Assembly: GCA_964433225.1 (NCBI GenBank)
Contig: CAYSQA010000003.1
Span: forward strand, 46,105-110,104
DNA length: 64,000 nt
Source: CG2-30-36-39 sp964433225
GTDB lineage: Bacteria; Patescibacteriota; Microgenomatia; UBA1400; PJMF01
Reading direction: 5' to 3'
Part shown: positions 31,376-40,084 of the stretch, piece by piece
How positions within the stretch are numbered: position 1 is the first letter of the stretch
Layout of the letters: each line of letters begins with the position of its first letter
Notes under the pieces: generated by a model
What the model was told of the DNA's origin: nothing
What the model saw: the letters and a program-made list of their open reading frames with translations, nothing else
Databases searched by the model: none
Position numbers and translations under genes: made by a program

Positions 31376-32059
31376 ATGATAAAAATCCTTATTTTGGAAG
31401 ATAACCGTGATTTAGCAAAGATTTTATTGAAAGCTTTAAAGACTAAAGATAGAAGTTTAATTTGGACTAGTAACTTAAAAGATTTGTATCAATTGGTTGA
31501 GCAACAAAAAATTGATTTATTTATTTTAGATAGATTTGTTGATGACGGTGATTCTCTTGAGTCAATTGAGTATTTAAAAGAAATCAATCCCACCAGTAAA
31601 TATATTTTTTTAACTCAACAAAAAAAAGTTTTAGAAAAAATTGTTTGTTTGGAAAAAGGAGCAGATGACTATTTGACCAAGCCTTTTTCTTTAGCAGAGT
31701 TAAGAATTAAGGTGCGGAATATGTTGGCTTGGAAAAAAAATAGTTTTCAAGAAAAACAACTAAACTTGGGGGAAGTTGCTTTTTTTCCTGAAACTGGTTA
31801 TTTAGTTAGTCCAGAAGGAGAAACTCATCTAAGAAAAAGGGAAGCAGAGCTGGTTTTTTATTTATTTCAGGCAGCTGGTCGAGTAGTATCAAAGCAACAC
31901 TTAATTGATAAGTTATGGGAGCCACACCAAGAAGTAAAAATCAACACCATTGATGTTTATATTAAGAGATTAAGAAAAAAATTAGGTAAATATCAGTCGA
32001 TTATTAAAACTAGGCGTGGTTTTGGTTATCAACTTCTCCCCTATAAAAGGGGAGAGTAA
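31376..32059 (+). CDS. OmpR/PhoB-type response regulator
   Basis: A 227-aa protein. In the receiver domain (about 1-115), E8-D9, phosphoacceptor D52 (FILDRFVDDG), the Thr of FLTQQ and the Lys of YLTKPFS are all present. The winged-helix effector domain (about 125-222) has LRKREAELVFYLFQAAGRVVSKQHLIDKLW (read as two motifs) and the recognition helix NTIDVYIKRLRKKLG, then the wing IIKTRRGFGYQL. It should bind DNA as a phosphorylated dimer. AGAGGAA precedes the ATG. Its last 50 bp overlap the convergent histidine kinase, its likely partner. Confidence 0.92.
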   Translation: MIKILILEDNRDLAKILLKALKTKDRSLIWTSNLKDLYQLVEQQKIDLFILDRFVDDGDSLESIEYLKEINPTSKYIFLTQQKKVLEKIVCLEKGADDYLTKPFSLAELRIKVRNMLAWKKNSFQEKQLNLGEVAFFPETGYLVSPEGETHLRKREAELVFYLFQAAGRVVSKQHLIDKLWEPHQEVKINTIDVYIKRLRKKLGKYQSIIKTRRGFGYQLLPYKRGE

Positions 32060-32690
32060 CTTCAATCGTAGTACCTTTATTTTTTTTAGAATTAATAGTT
32101 ATTTTTCCTTGTAGATCTTTTTCAATTGTTTGTTTGGCAAAGAATAAACCCAGCCCAGAGTGTTGATTTTTTCTTGATTGAAACGGCAAACTAGCCAAGT
32201 TTTTTTCTAACCAGTTCATGCCTCGACCCGCATCAACTACGGAAAGTAAACAGTTATTTTCTTTTTCAATAGCACTAAGGAAAATTAACTTGTTATTAGT
32301 ATTTTGTTGATAGCTTTCAAAGGCATTATTTAGTAAACAAACGATGGTTTCTTGAAATAGTAACTTGTTACCCAACAAAAATTTTTTGATTGGTAAAGAA
32401 ATTCTACTCACCAAGCTTTGTTTTAGTTTGGTTTGATTATTCATTTTTATTAGCTCAGCAAGAGCTTTTTGTGGAGAAAAAAGATATCTCTGTTCTGTTT
32501 CTGTTAAGAACAACAGTGATTTAATATATTGGGCATTAAGAATAACTGAATTGAGTTCGTTGTGTGGACAATAGTTATTGTGGTTTTTAATGTTTTCGAT
32601 AGCTAATTCTGAGTTAAATAAAATATTAGTTAATGGTGAAGCTAAACTATGTTTAATAATTGGGGTAGTTGAGAATAATTTCGCTGACAT
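32010..32690 (-). CDS. Soluble histidine kinase, minimal (no sensor domain)
   Basis: A 226-aa protein. The dimerisation helix starts at once with IIKHSLASPLTNIL, H14 being the phosphorylated His. The ATPase domain follows: N-box LLNNAFESYQ, G1 DAGRGMN, F-box/G2 HSGLGLFFAKQTIE, and GTTIEVTLPF at the end. There is no transmembrane or sensory domain, so input must come from another protein. The gene is convergent with its probable response regulator and shares 50 bp with it, an unusual arrangement, since kinase/regulator pairs normally sit in tandem. Confidence 0.85.
   Translation of the reverse strand: MSAKLFSTTPIIKHSLASPLTNILFNSELAIENIKNHNNYCPHNELNSVILNAQYIKSLLFLTETEQRYLFSPQKALAELIKMNNQTKLKQSLVSRISLPIKKFLLGNKLLFQETIVCLLNNAFESYQQNTNNKLIFLSAIEKENNCLLSVVDAGRGMNWLEKNLASLPFQSRKNQHSGLGLFFAKQTIEKDLQGKITINSKKNKGTTIEVTLPFYRGEVDNQNHA
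32034..32055. repeat. Palindrome inside the overlapping kinase/regulator 3' ends
   Basis: TCTCCCC-TATAAAA-GGGGAGA is coding on both strands: it gives LPYKRGE at the regulator end and LPFYRGE in the kinase. No T-run follows on either strand, so it is not a canonical terminator, though the stem could still slow convergent polymerases. Confidence 0.7.
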
Positions 32691-32739
32691 AACGTCAACC
32701 AGTATATTTTGTAAAACTGAAAAAAAGCTGAAATTTCAA

Positions 32740-34296
32740 TTATTGTTGAAGAAGTTGATCTATAATTGAAGTAATATCCCAGAGTTGCAAACAAGGAGCA
32801 TTTTGAATGCGGCAGAACTCTTGTTTTAATAGCTCTGGATAGGTTGTGGCTAAGTTAAGTTTTTCTCGGTGTGAGTTAACCAATAGCCAGATTCGGTCAT
32901 AGTTTTTAGCTTTGCTTATGAACTCACTGGGCAAACTATAAATTGGTTGACCGATTCCTTCGACTAGCAAACCCTCAATGTTTTGTTGATGAAGATACAT
33001 TAAGACTCCATCTGGCAAGGTACCAAAGTAACCTTCAGTGGCAACAGCTAATGATTGGGTAGAAATTTCTTTTATCATCAGTTGACTACTCTCTTTAATC
33101 CCATTGCCAGCTGACCACTCTGCTAAGTATTGAGTTTGATCAATTGGGACAAAAGGCAAATAGTTGGGGTTTTGCCAGGAGATTAGAGTGAACTGAATTG
33201 CTGTTTGCACCATGCTAGTTAATAAAATTACCGTTGCAGCTGCTTGAAAGAAAAAAACGAGTGGTTTTTTAATATTTTTTTTAGTTTGTTGCAAAATATA
33301 TTCCAGTGATAAAACGGCCGACAAAGTTAAAGGTAAAATACTAGGGAGAATGTAACGCGGATAAATAGTTTTTCCTAATAATAAAATTGGTCCAAGAAAT
33401 CCCAAAAAACTTAGCAGCAACAAAGCGTGTGTTTTTCTTAGTTTATTTTGAAATAATCCAAATATTGGTAAAACCATGATTGGCCAAGATAAATACATAA
33501 ATAAACCCTGAAAAATTCTTTGAGTATTGGCCCAGAAAACCGTAACAACTCCTTTTTCTAGCAATTCACTAATTGGGTAGAGAAAATCTCCGCCCCGACT
33601 GAATAACTGACCAAAAAGTGGAGTTAGTTTGAGGCAGGCAAATAATCCAAGACCAATGATCAAAGTTAAGCTGCTTTGTTTAAGTCTAAAGGGCAAGTTT
33701 TTGGATTGATTAGGTAAGAAAGCAGCCAAAACAAAAGTTGGAAAGAACAAAATAGCTGGAATTTTAGTCCATAAGGCCAAACCTAGAAATAAACCAGCTA
33801 AAATAACATTTTTTGGTTTGTTTTGAGAAAAACTGTTAATTAAAAATAATAGTGCAGCCGAGAGAAACAAAGTGAGTAAACCGTCCATTAAAGCCATGCG
33901 GTGATGAAAATACCAGTATGGTAAAAACATTACCGAAAAGATAGCTATAACTTTGGCTAGCCAACCGCCGCCTAGTTTTTGGCTTAGTTTAGCTGTTACC
34001 AAAACTTGAAATAAACCAGTAATAACAGCGACCAGTCTTCCAGCCAGTAAAGGATCGAGGTGGGTTTTTAAAGCTGTAGCTAACAACCAAATAAAAAGTG
34101 GTGTTTTGCCATCATTCATGGGGAAAAACAAATATCTTTGTCCATCATCAAGAATGAGTTGAGCCCAGCGAAGATAAATCGCTTCATCAGCAAAGACAGG
34201 CAATAAAGTTAAGCCAATTAGATGGGTTAAAAAATAGCCAAGCACCACCAAACCTAAGCCTAGTTTCCAAAACAACTGCTTTTTTGTTTTATTCAT
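32740..34296 (-). CDS. GT-C membrane glycosyltransferase, GT39/PMT (ArnT-like)
   Basis: A 518-aa protein with about 11-12 helices. The first external loop has FADEAIYLRWAQLI and GKTPLFIWLLA. The D-E pair is the catalytic acid/metal site typical of GT39-type enzymes, which move a sugar from a polyprenyl-phosphate donor. The soluble C-terminal part is about 120 aa. It is the last gene of a run of eight tightly spaced genes on this strand (ugd to here). The acceptor is unknown. Confidence 0.78.
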   Translation of the reverse strand: MNKTKKQLFWKLGLGLVVLGYFLTHLIGLTLLPVFADEAIYLRWAQLILDDGQRYLFFPMNDGKTPLFIWLLATALKTHLDPLLAGRLVAVITGLFQVLVTAKLSQKLGGGWLAKVIAIFSVMFLPYWYFHHRMALMDGLLTLFLSAALLFLINSFSQNKPKNVILAGLFLGLALWTKIPAILFFPTFVLAAFLPNQSKNLPFRLKQSSLTLIIGLGLFACLKLTPLFGQLFSRGGDFLYPISELLEKGVVTVFWANTQRIFQGLFMYLSWPIMVLPIFGLFQNKLRKTHALLLLSFLGFLGPILLLGKTIYPRYILPSILPLTLSAVLSLEYILQQTKKNIKKPLVFFFQAAATVILLTSMVQTAIQFTLISWQNPNYLPFVPIDQTQYLAEWSAGNGIKESSQLMIKEISTQSLAVATEGYFGTLPDGVLMYLHQQNIEGLLVEGIGQPIYSLPSEFISKAKNYDRIWLLVNSHREKLNLATTYPELLKQEFCRIQNAPCLQLWDITSIIDQLLQQ

Positions 34297-34320
34297 TGAA
34301 TTTTATTGTAACTAGTCAGT

Positions 34321-35553
34321 TTAGTTTCTGCTAGTTGGCTTTTTTAACCAGTTCATTAGTTGAAAAACGATAAATAAAGTTAAACCACCACCCCAGACTA
34401 GGATTTTTTGTTGATTTTCGACTAATTCAGTAAAGCCGCCAGTTAATAACCAGGGTAGGTAGCGAAGCAGTGCTGTTAAACTTAAGGCTAACAACCAGTT
34501 TTGCCAAAATTTTAACTTATTTTGACCTAGCCAAATTAAAGACCAAATTAAGTACCAAGGTAAAAACATTTTTGATCTTTCTGTAAGAAGTGGTAAGAAC
34601 AAAGTTACTGAGATTAAGCTTGGAAACAAGGCTTCGTAGCTTAAAATTGAGGTGAAGATTTTATGATTATGAATAAACCATTTACCGAACCAATAAAACC
34701 AAAATGGAATTAGGACAATAGTTGCTAGTTTGGTGCTAATAGAAAAAGCTAATAACAAGAGAGAGATGATCGCTTTGGGCACTAAATATTTTTTGGGTTT
34801 ATCAATCATCATATTTAACGCCGCGATAGCTGGCACTAACATCCACAAATCATTATGGAGATTAGAAAGAATTTCTATAACTAATAACGGGTTGGCAAAA
34901 ATTAACCAAGTTTGTTGTAAAGTTAGTTTTTTGTTGGTTAATTTTTCTGAAAATTTTGTCAAAGCCAAAAAGAGCAAGTAGTAACTGAGCCAAGCTAATA
35001 ATTTAAAAACGAACCAGCTTGCTAAAAATTTATGAAAACCGGCTAGATAAGGAATAACTGAAAAAATAGTCCAGCCGTAGCCATATGGTGCCGGGGTGTG
35101 AGTGTTATGCATGAATCTAGTCCAGTCATCATAGTAAAAATCTAAAGCTGTTTTGATATGAGGATTAGCTTTAAATAGAGTAACCATCTTGGCATTGAAC
35201 ATATAGTTAAAAACATCATGTGACAGAGCGTTATAACTAAATAGTAAGGGTGAAAAAGCTATCAAAAACTTAATAATTATTTTTTTGGTTATTGGTTGTT
35301 TCTGGTGACCAAAAAATTTTAAACCAAGTAAATAAATTATAAAAAAACTGAAAACTAAACCTAAATAAGAAATGGTTAGTAGTTGAGTATTTTTAAAGAA
35401 GGTTTGCCACATCCAAAGTTGGAAATGCCAGTAGGGTTGCCAAGAGCTAATAATTAAGTTTGGATCTGTTAGTGAATAGGAAAAAACACTATAGAATAAA
35501 CTCACTATAAATAAACAAAAAAACAATAAATTACCAGATCTTTTATTTTTCAT
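34321..35553 (-). CDS. GT-C membrane glycosyltransferase, polyprenol-phosphate mannosyltransferase-like
   Basis: A 410-aa protein with about 11 helices. NALSHDVFNYMFNAKMVTLF in the first external loop matches the S-x-D-V-F-x-Y pattern of GT87/MptA-MptB-type mannosyltransferases. PAPYGYGWTIFS follows. It is 4 bp from the upstream GT2 gene, so it should be co-translated. It probably adds mannose or a related sugar to a lipid-linked glycan outside the membrane, but the sugar is an inference. Confidence 0.65.
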   Translation of the reverse strand: MKNKRSGNLLFFCLFIVSLFYSVFSYSLTDPNLIISSWQPYWHFQLWMWQTFFKNTQLLTISYLGLVFSFFIIYLLGLKFFGHQKQPITKKIIIKFLIAFSPLLFSYNALSHDVFNYMFNAKMVTLFKANPHIKTALDFYYDDWTRFMHNTHTPAPYGYGWTIFSVIPYLAGFHKFLASWFVFKLLAWLSYYLLFLALTKFSEKLTNKKLTLQQTWLIFANPLLVIEILSNLHNDLWMLVPAIAALNMMIDKPKKYLVPKAIISLLLLAFSISTKLATIVLIPFWFYWFGKWFIHNHKIFTSILSYEALFPSLISVTLFLPLLTERSKMFLPWYLIWSLIWLGQNKLKFWQNWLLALSLTALLRYLPWLLTGGFTELVENQQKILVWGGGLTLFIVFQLMNWLKKPTSRN

Positions 35554-35557
35554 CCAA

Positions 35558-36313
35558 TTAATGGTATTTACCTGTTAAGTAAGCAAATCTAATTTTAAGA
35601 ATATCTCTGAGCATTCTTAAAGAATCTTTAATTGGGCTAACTCGATCGGTGGCATGGTGTTTCCATAAGATCGGAACTTCTTTATAACCAATCTTCATTT
35701 TTCTGGCCAAAAATAGTAATTCAACATCAAAAGCTCCAGTAAAAGCATCTTTTCTAACCTCTTGGCCTCCATAAACATAAAGAGCCTTGAAAAGTTTCTC
35801 GGTAGCTTTACTAGAAAACATTTTAAAACCACATTGAGTATCTTTTACTCCTCTAACAGCTAGGATTTGGACCAATAGATTAAAGCCTCGGCCCATTAAA
35901 TGTCGATAAAGTGGCTCTTTATCTCTTCTAGCTCCAGTTATTTCTCTTGAGCCAAAAATAACTTGGTAGTTATCAGTGTACTTAAGTAATTTAGTTACTT
36001 CTGAAATAGGTGTTGATTGGTCAAAGTCAGTGAATAATTTCCACTGGCCATTAGCTGCTAGCATTCCAGCCTTAACAGTTGGCCCTTTGCCCGCATGTTT
36101 ATTAGCTAAAAGCCTGATTCTTTGATCTTTTTGGGCGAAAGCATTTAATTGAGTTATACTTCCATCGTTACTACCATCGTCGGTTAAAATAATTTCCCAA
36201 GTAAAAGTTTGTTGTTTTAAAAAAGAAAGTACTTCTTCTAGAGCTCCTCGTTCAAGATTTTTAGCCTCATTGTATGAAGGAATAACTACTGATAAATATG
36301 GTTTTTCAGACAT
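35558..36313 (-). CDS. GT2 polyprenyl-phosphate sugar synthase (DPG/ALG5-like)
   Basis: A 251-aa protein. SVVIPSYNEAKNL at the N-terminus, WEIILTDDGSNDGS, NKHAGKGPTVKAGM and LFTDFDQSTPISEV (the D-x-D site) are characteristic of dolichyl-phosphate beta-glucosyltransferase-like enzymes, followed by GFKMFSSKATEKLF. It makes polyprenyl-phosphate-linked hexose in the cytoplasm, the donor used by GT-C enzymes such as its neighbours. It has no membrane anchor beyond weak C-terminal hydrophobicity. Confidence 0.85.
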   Translation of the reverse strand: MSEKPYLSVVIPSYNEAKNLERGALEEVLSFLKQQTFTWEIILTDDGSNDGSITQLNAFAQKDQRIRLLANKHAGKGPTVKAGMLAANGQWKLFTDFDQSTPISEVTKLLKYTDNYQVIFGSREITGARRDKEPLYRHLMGRGFNLLVQILAVRGVKDTQCGFKMFSSKATEKLFKALYVYGGQEVRKDAFTGAFDVELLFLARKMKIGYKEVPILWKHHATDRVSPIKDSLRMLRDILKIRFAYLTGKYH

Positions 36314-36322
36314 AAACTTTTT

Positions 36323-37897
36323 CTATTCTAAACCTTCTGGTTTTGGTTGTGTAGTTCTCCTTAAGACAGTAATCTCTGGGCCATTGTTAACAGTGAAAAA
36401 ATCAGCAGGTTCTTTGTTAGGAAAAACTACTATTTCATAGATTGGTGAGTCGGTTACCTTAGTTAGTTTTTTTTCTTCATTAATAATAAAGAGAGTCTCA
36501 ACTTCTCCTCGATTTTCTGCACTAACCGGCCTAGTATGACCAGTTGTCAAAAAGTAACGATAATTTTGGCCATCAATATCTCTGCTTTCTGATAGTAAAA
36601 CAAGATTATATTTTTCTCCTGGATTAACATGTTTAAGAATTTCCTCACTAGTTTTTTGGATATCTGTAACTGTCCAGCCCATGGATTTAAGTGGCAGATT
36701 CTTCCAATTGTAGGTTACAAAATAAGTGGCAAAAACAATAAAAACAAGGAGACCTAACAATCTAGGTTTGAGGTGGCTAATAACCAAGCCATAGATTAAA
36801 ACCGTCACAGGGAATAAATAAGCGATGTAATGATCAAAAATAGTGTGTTCATACAGTGAAGTGCCGATGATCCCTACTACTAAATAGATAAGCACAACCG
36901 TTAATGCAGCCAAATCTTTTTGTTGTTTGTTTTTAATTAAGACTAAGCCAGTAATAAAAATAATAACAAAATAGAGAAGGGTTTTATTAAGTGGTCTATT
37001 TTTACCGATCATGGTTTCAAAAAGGATATGCATCCCTCTACCTTCATTTTCTTTGAAAGTTTCAGTCAGTTTGGTGAATAAAGACACTTGTGGAGTATAT
37101 TTAAAGTTGTCTTCACTTTTAACTAAGCTTTGAAATGCTTTAAAATTATTAGCTTCATGTTTCAGGTCAAATAAAATTAATGGAGTAAGTGAGAACAAAA
37201 AAACTCCAAGAGCTAAAAAACTAGGAATCATTAATGGTGCTAGCTTTTGCCAAAGGTTTTTTGTTTTTTCTTGAGTAGTTTTTTGCCAGGAATCTTTCAA
37301 AGATAAAAGCCAAATCAAGCCTGCTGCTGGGAGTGTTAATAAAGTTAAATAATGAAGTTGAATTAAAATACTGAAACAAACACTGACCCAGATCCAGTAT
37401 TTATAATCTTTTTTCCAAGCTAAGTAGCTGAAGTAAATCATTAAAATCGAGACTAGTGGAGCTGGATTAGGGTTCCAACTAAATCTGGTATTTTGAATAA
37501 CAGTACTGGAAAAGGCATAGAAAAAACTAGCAATCAAAGCTCCATTTTCACCAATCAGCTTTTTGCCCAAATAATAAACTAGGAAAACAGTAATTGAACC
37601 AAGAATTGCAACAGCATAAACTGGCCCCATTGGGCTAGGATAACTTAGCCATAAAAACGGTAACATGAAGTAGTAGTAAAGTGGCCCCAGATACATATTG
37701 CCAACACTGGTCACCGGACCAATAAAAACTGGATCTTTAAGTCTAAAAATATCGGCAACGATGATGGCATCTCTACCCTGATCTCCTTGAAATTGTAGTG
37801 ACCCTTCTAGGTTATAAAATCTCAGCAAAACTGCTACCAAAATAAGCAAAATTAAGGCAACTCTTTTGAGAGGATTGGCAGGGAAGAGTTTCTTCAT
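36323..37897 (-). CDS. GT-C membrane glycosyltransferase, GT39-like
   Basis: A 524-aa protein with about 12 helices. FQGDQGRDAIIVADIF in the first external loop holds the acidic site, followed by TSVGNMYLGPLYYYFMLPFLW. From memory this layout recurs in GT39-like membrane proteins of other CPR genomes. The C-terminal soluble domain (about 420-524) is beta-rich. It lies 9-11 bp from genes on both sides. Donor and acceptor are unknown. Confidence 0.72.
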   Translation of the reverse strand: MKKLFPANPLKRVALILLILVAVLLRFYNLEGSLQFQGDQGRDAIIVADIFRLKDPVFIGPVTSVGNMYLGPLYYYFMLPFLWLSYPSPMGPVYAVAILGSITVFLVYYLGKKLIGENGALIASFFYAFSSTVIQNTRFSWNPNPAPLVSILMIYFSYLAWKKDYKYWIWVSVCFSILIQLHYLTLLTLPAAGLIWLLSLKDSWQKTTQEKTKNLWQKLAPLMIPSFLALGVFLFSLTPLILFDLKHEANNFKAFQSLVKSEDNFKYTPQVSLFTKLTETFKENEGRGMHILFETMIGKNRPLNKTLLYFVIIFITGLVLIKNKQQKDLAALTVVLIYLVVGIIGTSLYEHTIFDHYIAYLFPVTVLIYGLVISHLKPRLLGLLVFIVFATYFVTYNWKNLPLKSMGWTVTDIQKTSEEILKHVNPGEKYNLVLLSESRDIDGQNYRYFLTTGHTRPVSAENRGEVETLFIINEEKKLTKVTDSPIYEIVVFPNKEPADFFTVNNGPEITVLRRTTQPKPEGLE

Positions 37898-37908
37898 AGT
37901 TAACTAAA

Positions 37909-39093
37909 TTATTTTTTCTTTTTCCAAATAAAAGTGTTGTAGGCAAAAAAGTTCCAAAACATGCCGATTAAAATACCGGTTATATGGAAAATAGTTCTTG
38001 AATTTAACATGATGTTTACTATTGGGAGTAATAAAATGTCTTTTAAGCCGAAAATCGCTATTCCTGAACCAATAATGATAGTTTGAATTAAAATCGATCC
38101 ACCAGAAGCAAGATTGAATGCCAAGAATTTAGGTAGATATTGTTTGGGATTTAATTTTCTATCAGAAAAAGTCCACAAGTTACTAAGAATAAAGTTAGTT
38201 AAAACCGCTGCCTCGATGGCCAAAAAGTCAGGAATAATATTCCAAGGAAAGCTACGAAAAGATATTAAGCTAGGTAAAATATTGGCTAGTATTAATTGAG
38301 TTGAAGCTCCGATACCACCAACAATCACAAACCTGAAAATTCTATTTTTTAAGAGATCTTTAATTCTAACTTTCATAATGTATTCTAGAGTATTTTTAAT
38401 ATACTCAGGTCCTATTTTACTTTTACCAAAAGTTCTATCTTTGAAGTGAAATGGTACTTCAGCAATAGAAAAACCTTTTTTAATTGTTTTATGAAGAAAG
38501 CCAATCTGAAAAGTGTAGCCAGAAAATCTTTCTCCAGTTAGTTCTTGATGAACAGCCTGCCAAACTTTCTTAGTAATTGCTCGATAACCAGTGGTCCAAT
38601 CTCTGATAGAGAAATTAGTGAGAATAGTCATAATAACGATATTACCCACGATACTTAAAAATTTACGATGAAAGCCCCAATCAGCGGGTATACTACCGCC
38701 AGGAATATATCTAGAACCAAGGACCATGTCATAACCTTGGTCAATTTTCTCAAAAAAGAGGGGTAATTTTTCTGGATCGTGAGATAAGTCAGCATCAAAC
38801 TCAAAGACCAGATCGGCTTTGAGTTGATTAAAAGCATAGTCCATGCCTCTTAAATAAGCACCACCTAGACCGGCTTTTTTTTCATTAATTAGTAGCTCTA
38901 AGCCAACAAATTTTTTTTGAAGTTTTTTCACTAATTCATAGGTTTTGTCTGGAGAAGTATCATCAACTACTAATACTCCAGTTTGCCAATTAGTTACTTT
39001 TTTTAGTGAATCGAAGACTAAAGATAAGGTTTTCTCAATATTATCTTTTTCATTATAAGTGGGAATAATAACAAAAGCTTTTTTGAGGGACAT
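37909..39093 (-). CDS. Polyprenyl-phosphate mannose synthase (DPM1-like GT2) fused to GtrA
   Basis: A 394-aa fusion. The GT2 domain (about 1-240) has VIIPTYNEKDNI, VLVVDDTSPDKT, KAGLGGAYLRGMDYAF and FEFDADLSHDPEKLP, then VPFHFKDRTFGKSKI, the DPM1 signature. A GtrA domain with four helices follows (about 255-390: FRFVIVGGIGASTQL, then FLAIEAAVLTNFILSNLWTF). It transfers mannose (or glucose) to polyprenyl phosphate, and the GtrA part probably helps flip or anchor the product. The fusion is common in bacteria and archaea. Confidence 0.88.
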   Translation of the reverse strand: MSLKKAFVIIPTYNEKDNIEKTLSLVFDSLKKVTNWQTGVLVVDDTSPDKTYELVKKLQKKFVGLELLINEKKAGLGGAYLRGMDYAFNQLKADLVFEFDADLSHDPEKLPLFFEKIDQGYDMVLGSRYIPGGSIPADWGFHRKFLSIVGNIVIMTILTNFSIRDWTTGYRAITKKVWQAVHQELTGERFSGYTFQIGFLHKTIKKGFSIAEVPFHFKDRTFGKSKIGPEYIKNTLEYIMKVRIKDLLKNRIFRFVIVGGIGASTQLILANILPSLISFRSFPWNIIPDFLAIEAAVLTNFILSNLWTFSDRKLNPKQYLPKFLAFNLASGGSILIQTIIIGSGIAIFGLKDILLLPIVNIMLNSRTIFHITGILIGMFWNFFAYNTFIWKKKK

Positions 39094-39096
39094 TGC

Positions 39097-40074
39097 TTAA
39101 TCTCTAATTCTGCTTTCTTCAGCAATTTCTGATTCAACCATAATCTTAACTAATTGTTCAAAATCAATTGATGGTTGCCAACCCAATTTAGTTTTTGCTT
39201 TATTAGGATCACCAATTAGTAAATCAACTTCAGCTGGTCGATCATAAATAGGGTTGTGTTTATAAACTTCTTCCCAATTTGGTAAGCCAGCAGCCTTACA
39301 AGCTAACTGCAAAAATTCTTTTACTGAGTGAGTTTCTCCGGTGGCAACCACATAGTCGTCTGGTTCATCTTGTTGTAGCATTAACCACATCGCCTCGACA
39401 TAGTCTTTAGCGTAACCCCAATCTCTTTTTGCTTCTAGATTGCCTAGTTCAACATGAGGCTGTTTGCCAAGTTTAACTCGAGCAACACCATTAGCGATTT
39501 TTCTGGTGACGAACTCCAAGCCTCTCCTAGGAGATTCATGATTGAACAAAATTCCAGAGACAGCAAATAGATCATAAGATTCTCGGTAGTTAACCGTAAT
39601 CCAGTGGCCATAGACTTTGGCGACACCATAGGGTGATCTTGGGTAAAAGGGAGTTTCTTCTGTTTGTGGGGTTTCGCGTACCTTACCAAACATTTCACTA
39701 GAGCTAGCCTGGTAAAATTTGGCATTGGGTGTGGCTAGTCTCATTGCTTCCAACATCCTCGTTACTCCCAGACCAGTGAATTCACCAGTTAAAACTGGTT
39801 GTTCCCAAGAAGCTTGAACAAAAGATTGAGCGGCCAAGTTATAGATTTCATCTGGTTGAATCTCTTTAAGCGCAAAAGTTAAAGAGTGCTGGTCAACTAA
39901 ATCTCCAGAGATTAATTTTAAGTTAGGGTCATGGACAATACCTTTAATTCTGGCAAAGTTTTGAGTACTGGTTCTTCTGGTTAGACCAAAAACTTGATAA
40001 CCTTTTGCTAATAAAAGTTCGGCTAAATAAGAGCCATCTTGACCGGTGATGCCGGTAATAAATGCTTTTTTCAT
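39097..40074 (-). CDS. gmd: GDP-mannose 4,6-dehydratase
   Basis: A 325-aa SDR enzyme. GITGQDGSYLAELLLAKGY at the N-terminus is the NADP site, then RRTST, YNLAAQSFVQASWEQP, QASSSEMFGKVRETPQ and TPFYPRSPYGVAK with the catalytic Y-x-x-x-K. LFNHESPRRGLEFVTRKI is diagnostic for GMD. It converts GDP-D-mannose to GDP-4-keto-6-deoxymannose, the substrate for the next enzyme (rmd, 10 bp away). Confidence 0.93.
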   Translation of the reverse strand: MKKAFITGITGQDGSYLAELLLAKGYQVFGLTRRTSTQNFARIKGIVHDPNLKLISGDLVDQHSLTFALKEIQPDEIYNLAAQSFVQASWEQPVLTGEFTGLGVTRMLEAMRLATPNAKFYQASSSEMFGKVRETPQTEETPFYPRSPYGVAKVYGHWITVNYRESYDLFAVSGILFNHESPRRGLEFVTRKIANGVARVKLGKQPHVELGNLEAKRDWGYAKDYVEAMWLMLQQDEPDDYVVATGETHSVKEFLQLACKAAGLPNWEEVYKHNPIYDRPAEVDLLIGDPNKAKTKLGWQPSIDFEQLVKIMVESEIAEESRIRD

Positions 40075-40084
40075 AAATACCTCT

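Noticed and set aside
32034..32055. Bidirectional terminator between kinase and regulator
   Set aside because: The stem is good, but no T-run follows on either strand, so it is listed only as a coding palindrome.
34730..34981. 83-codon plus-strand frame within the GT-C gene at 34321
   Set aside because: A shadow of a hydrophobic membrane-protein gene on the other strand.
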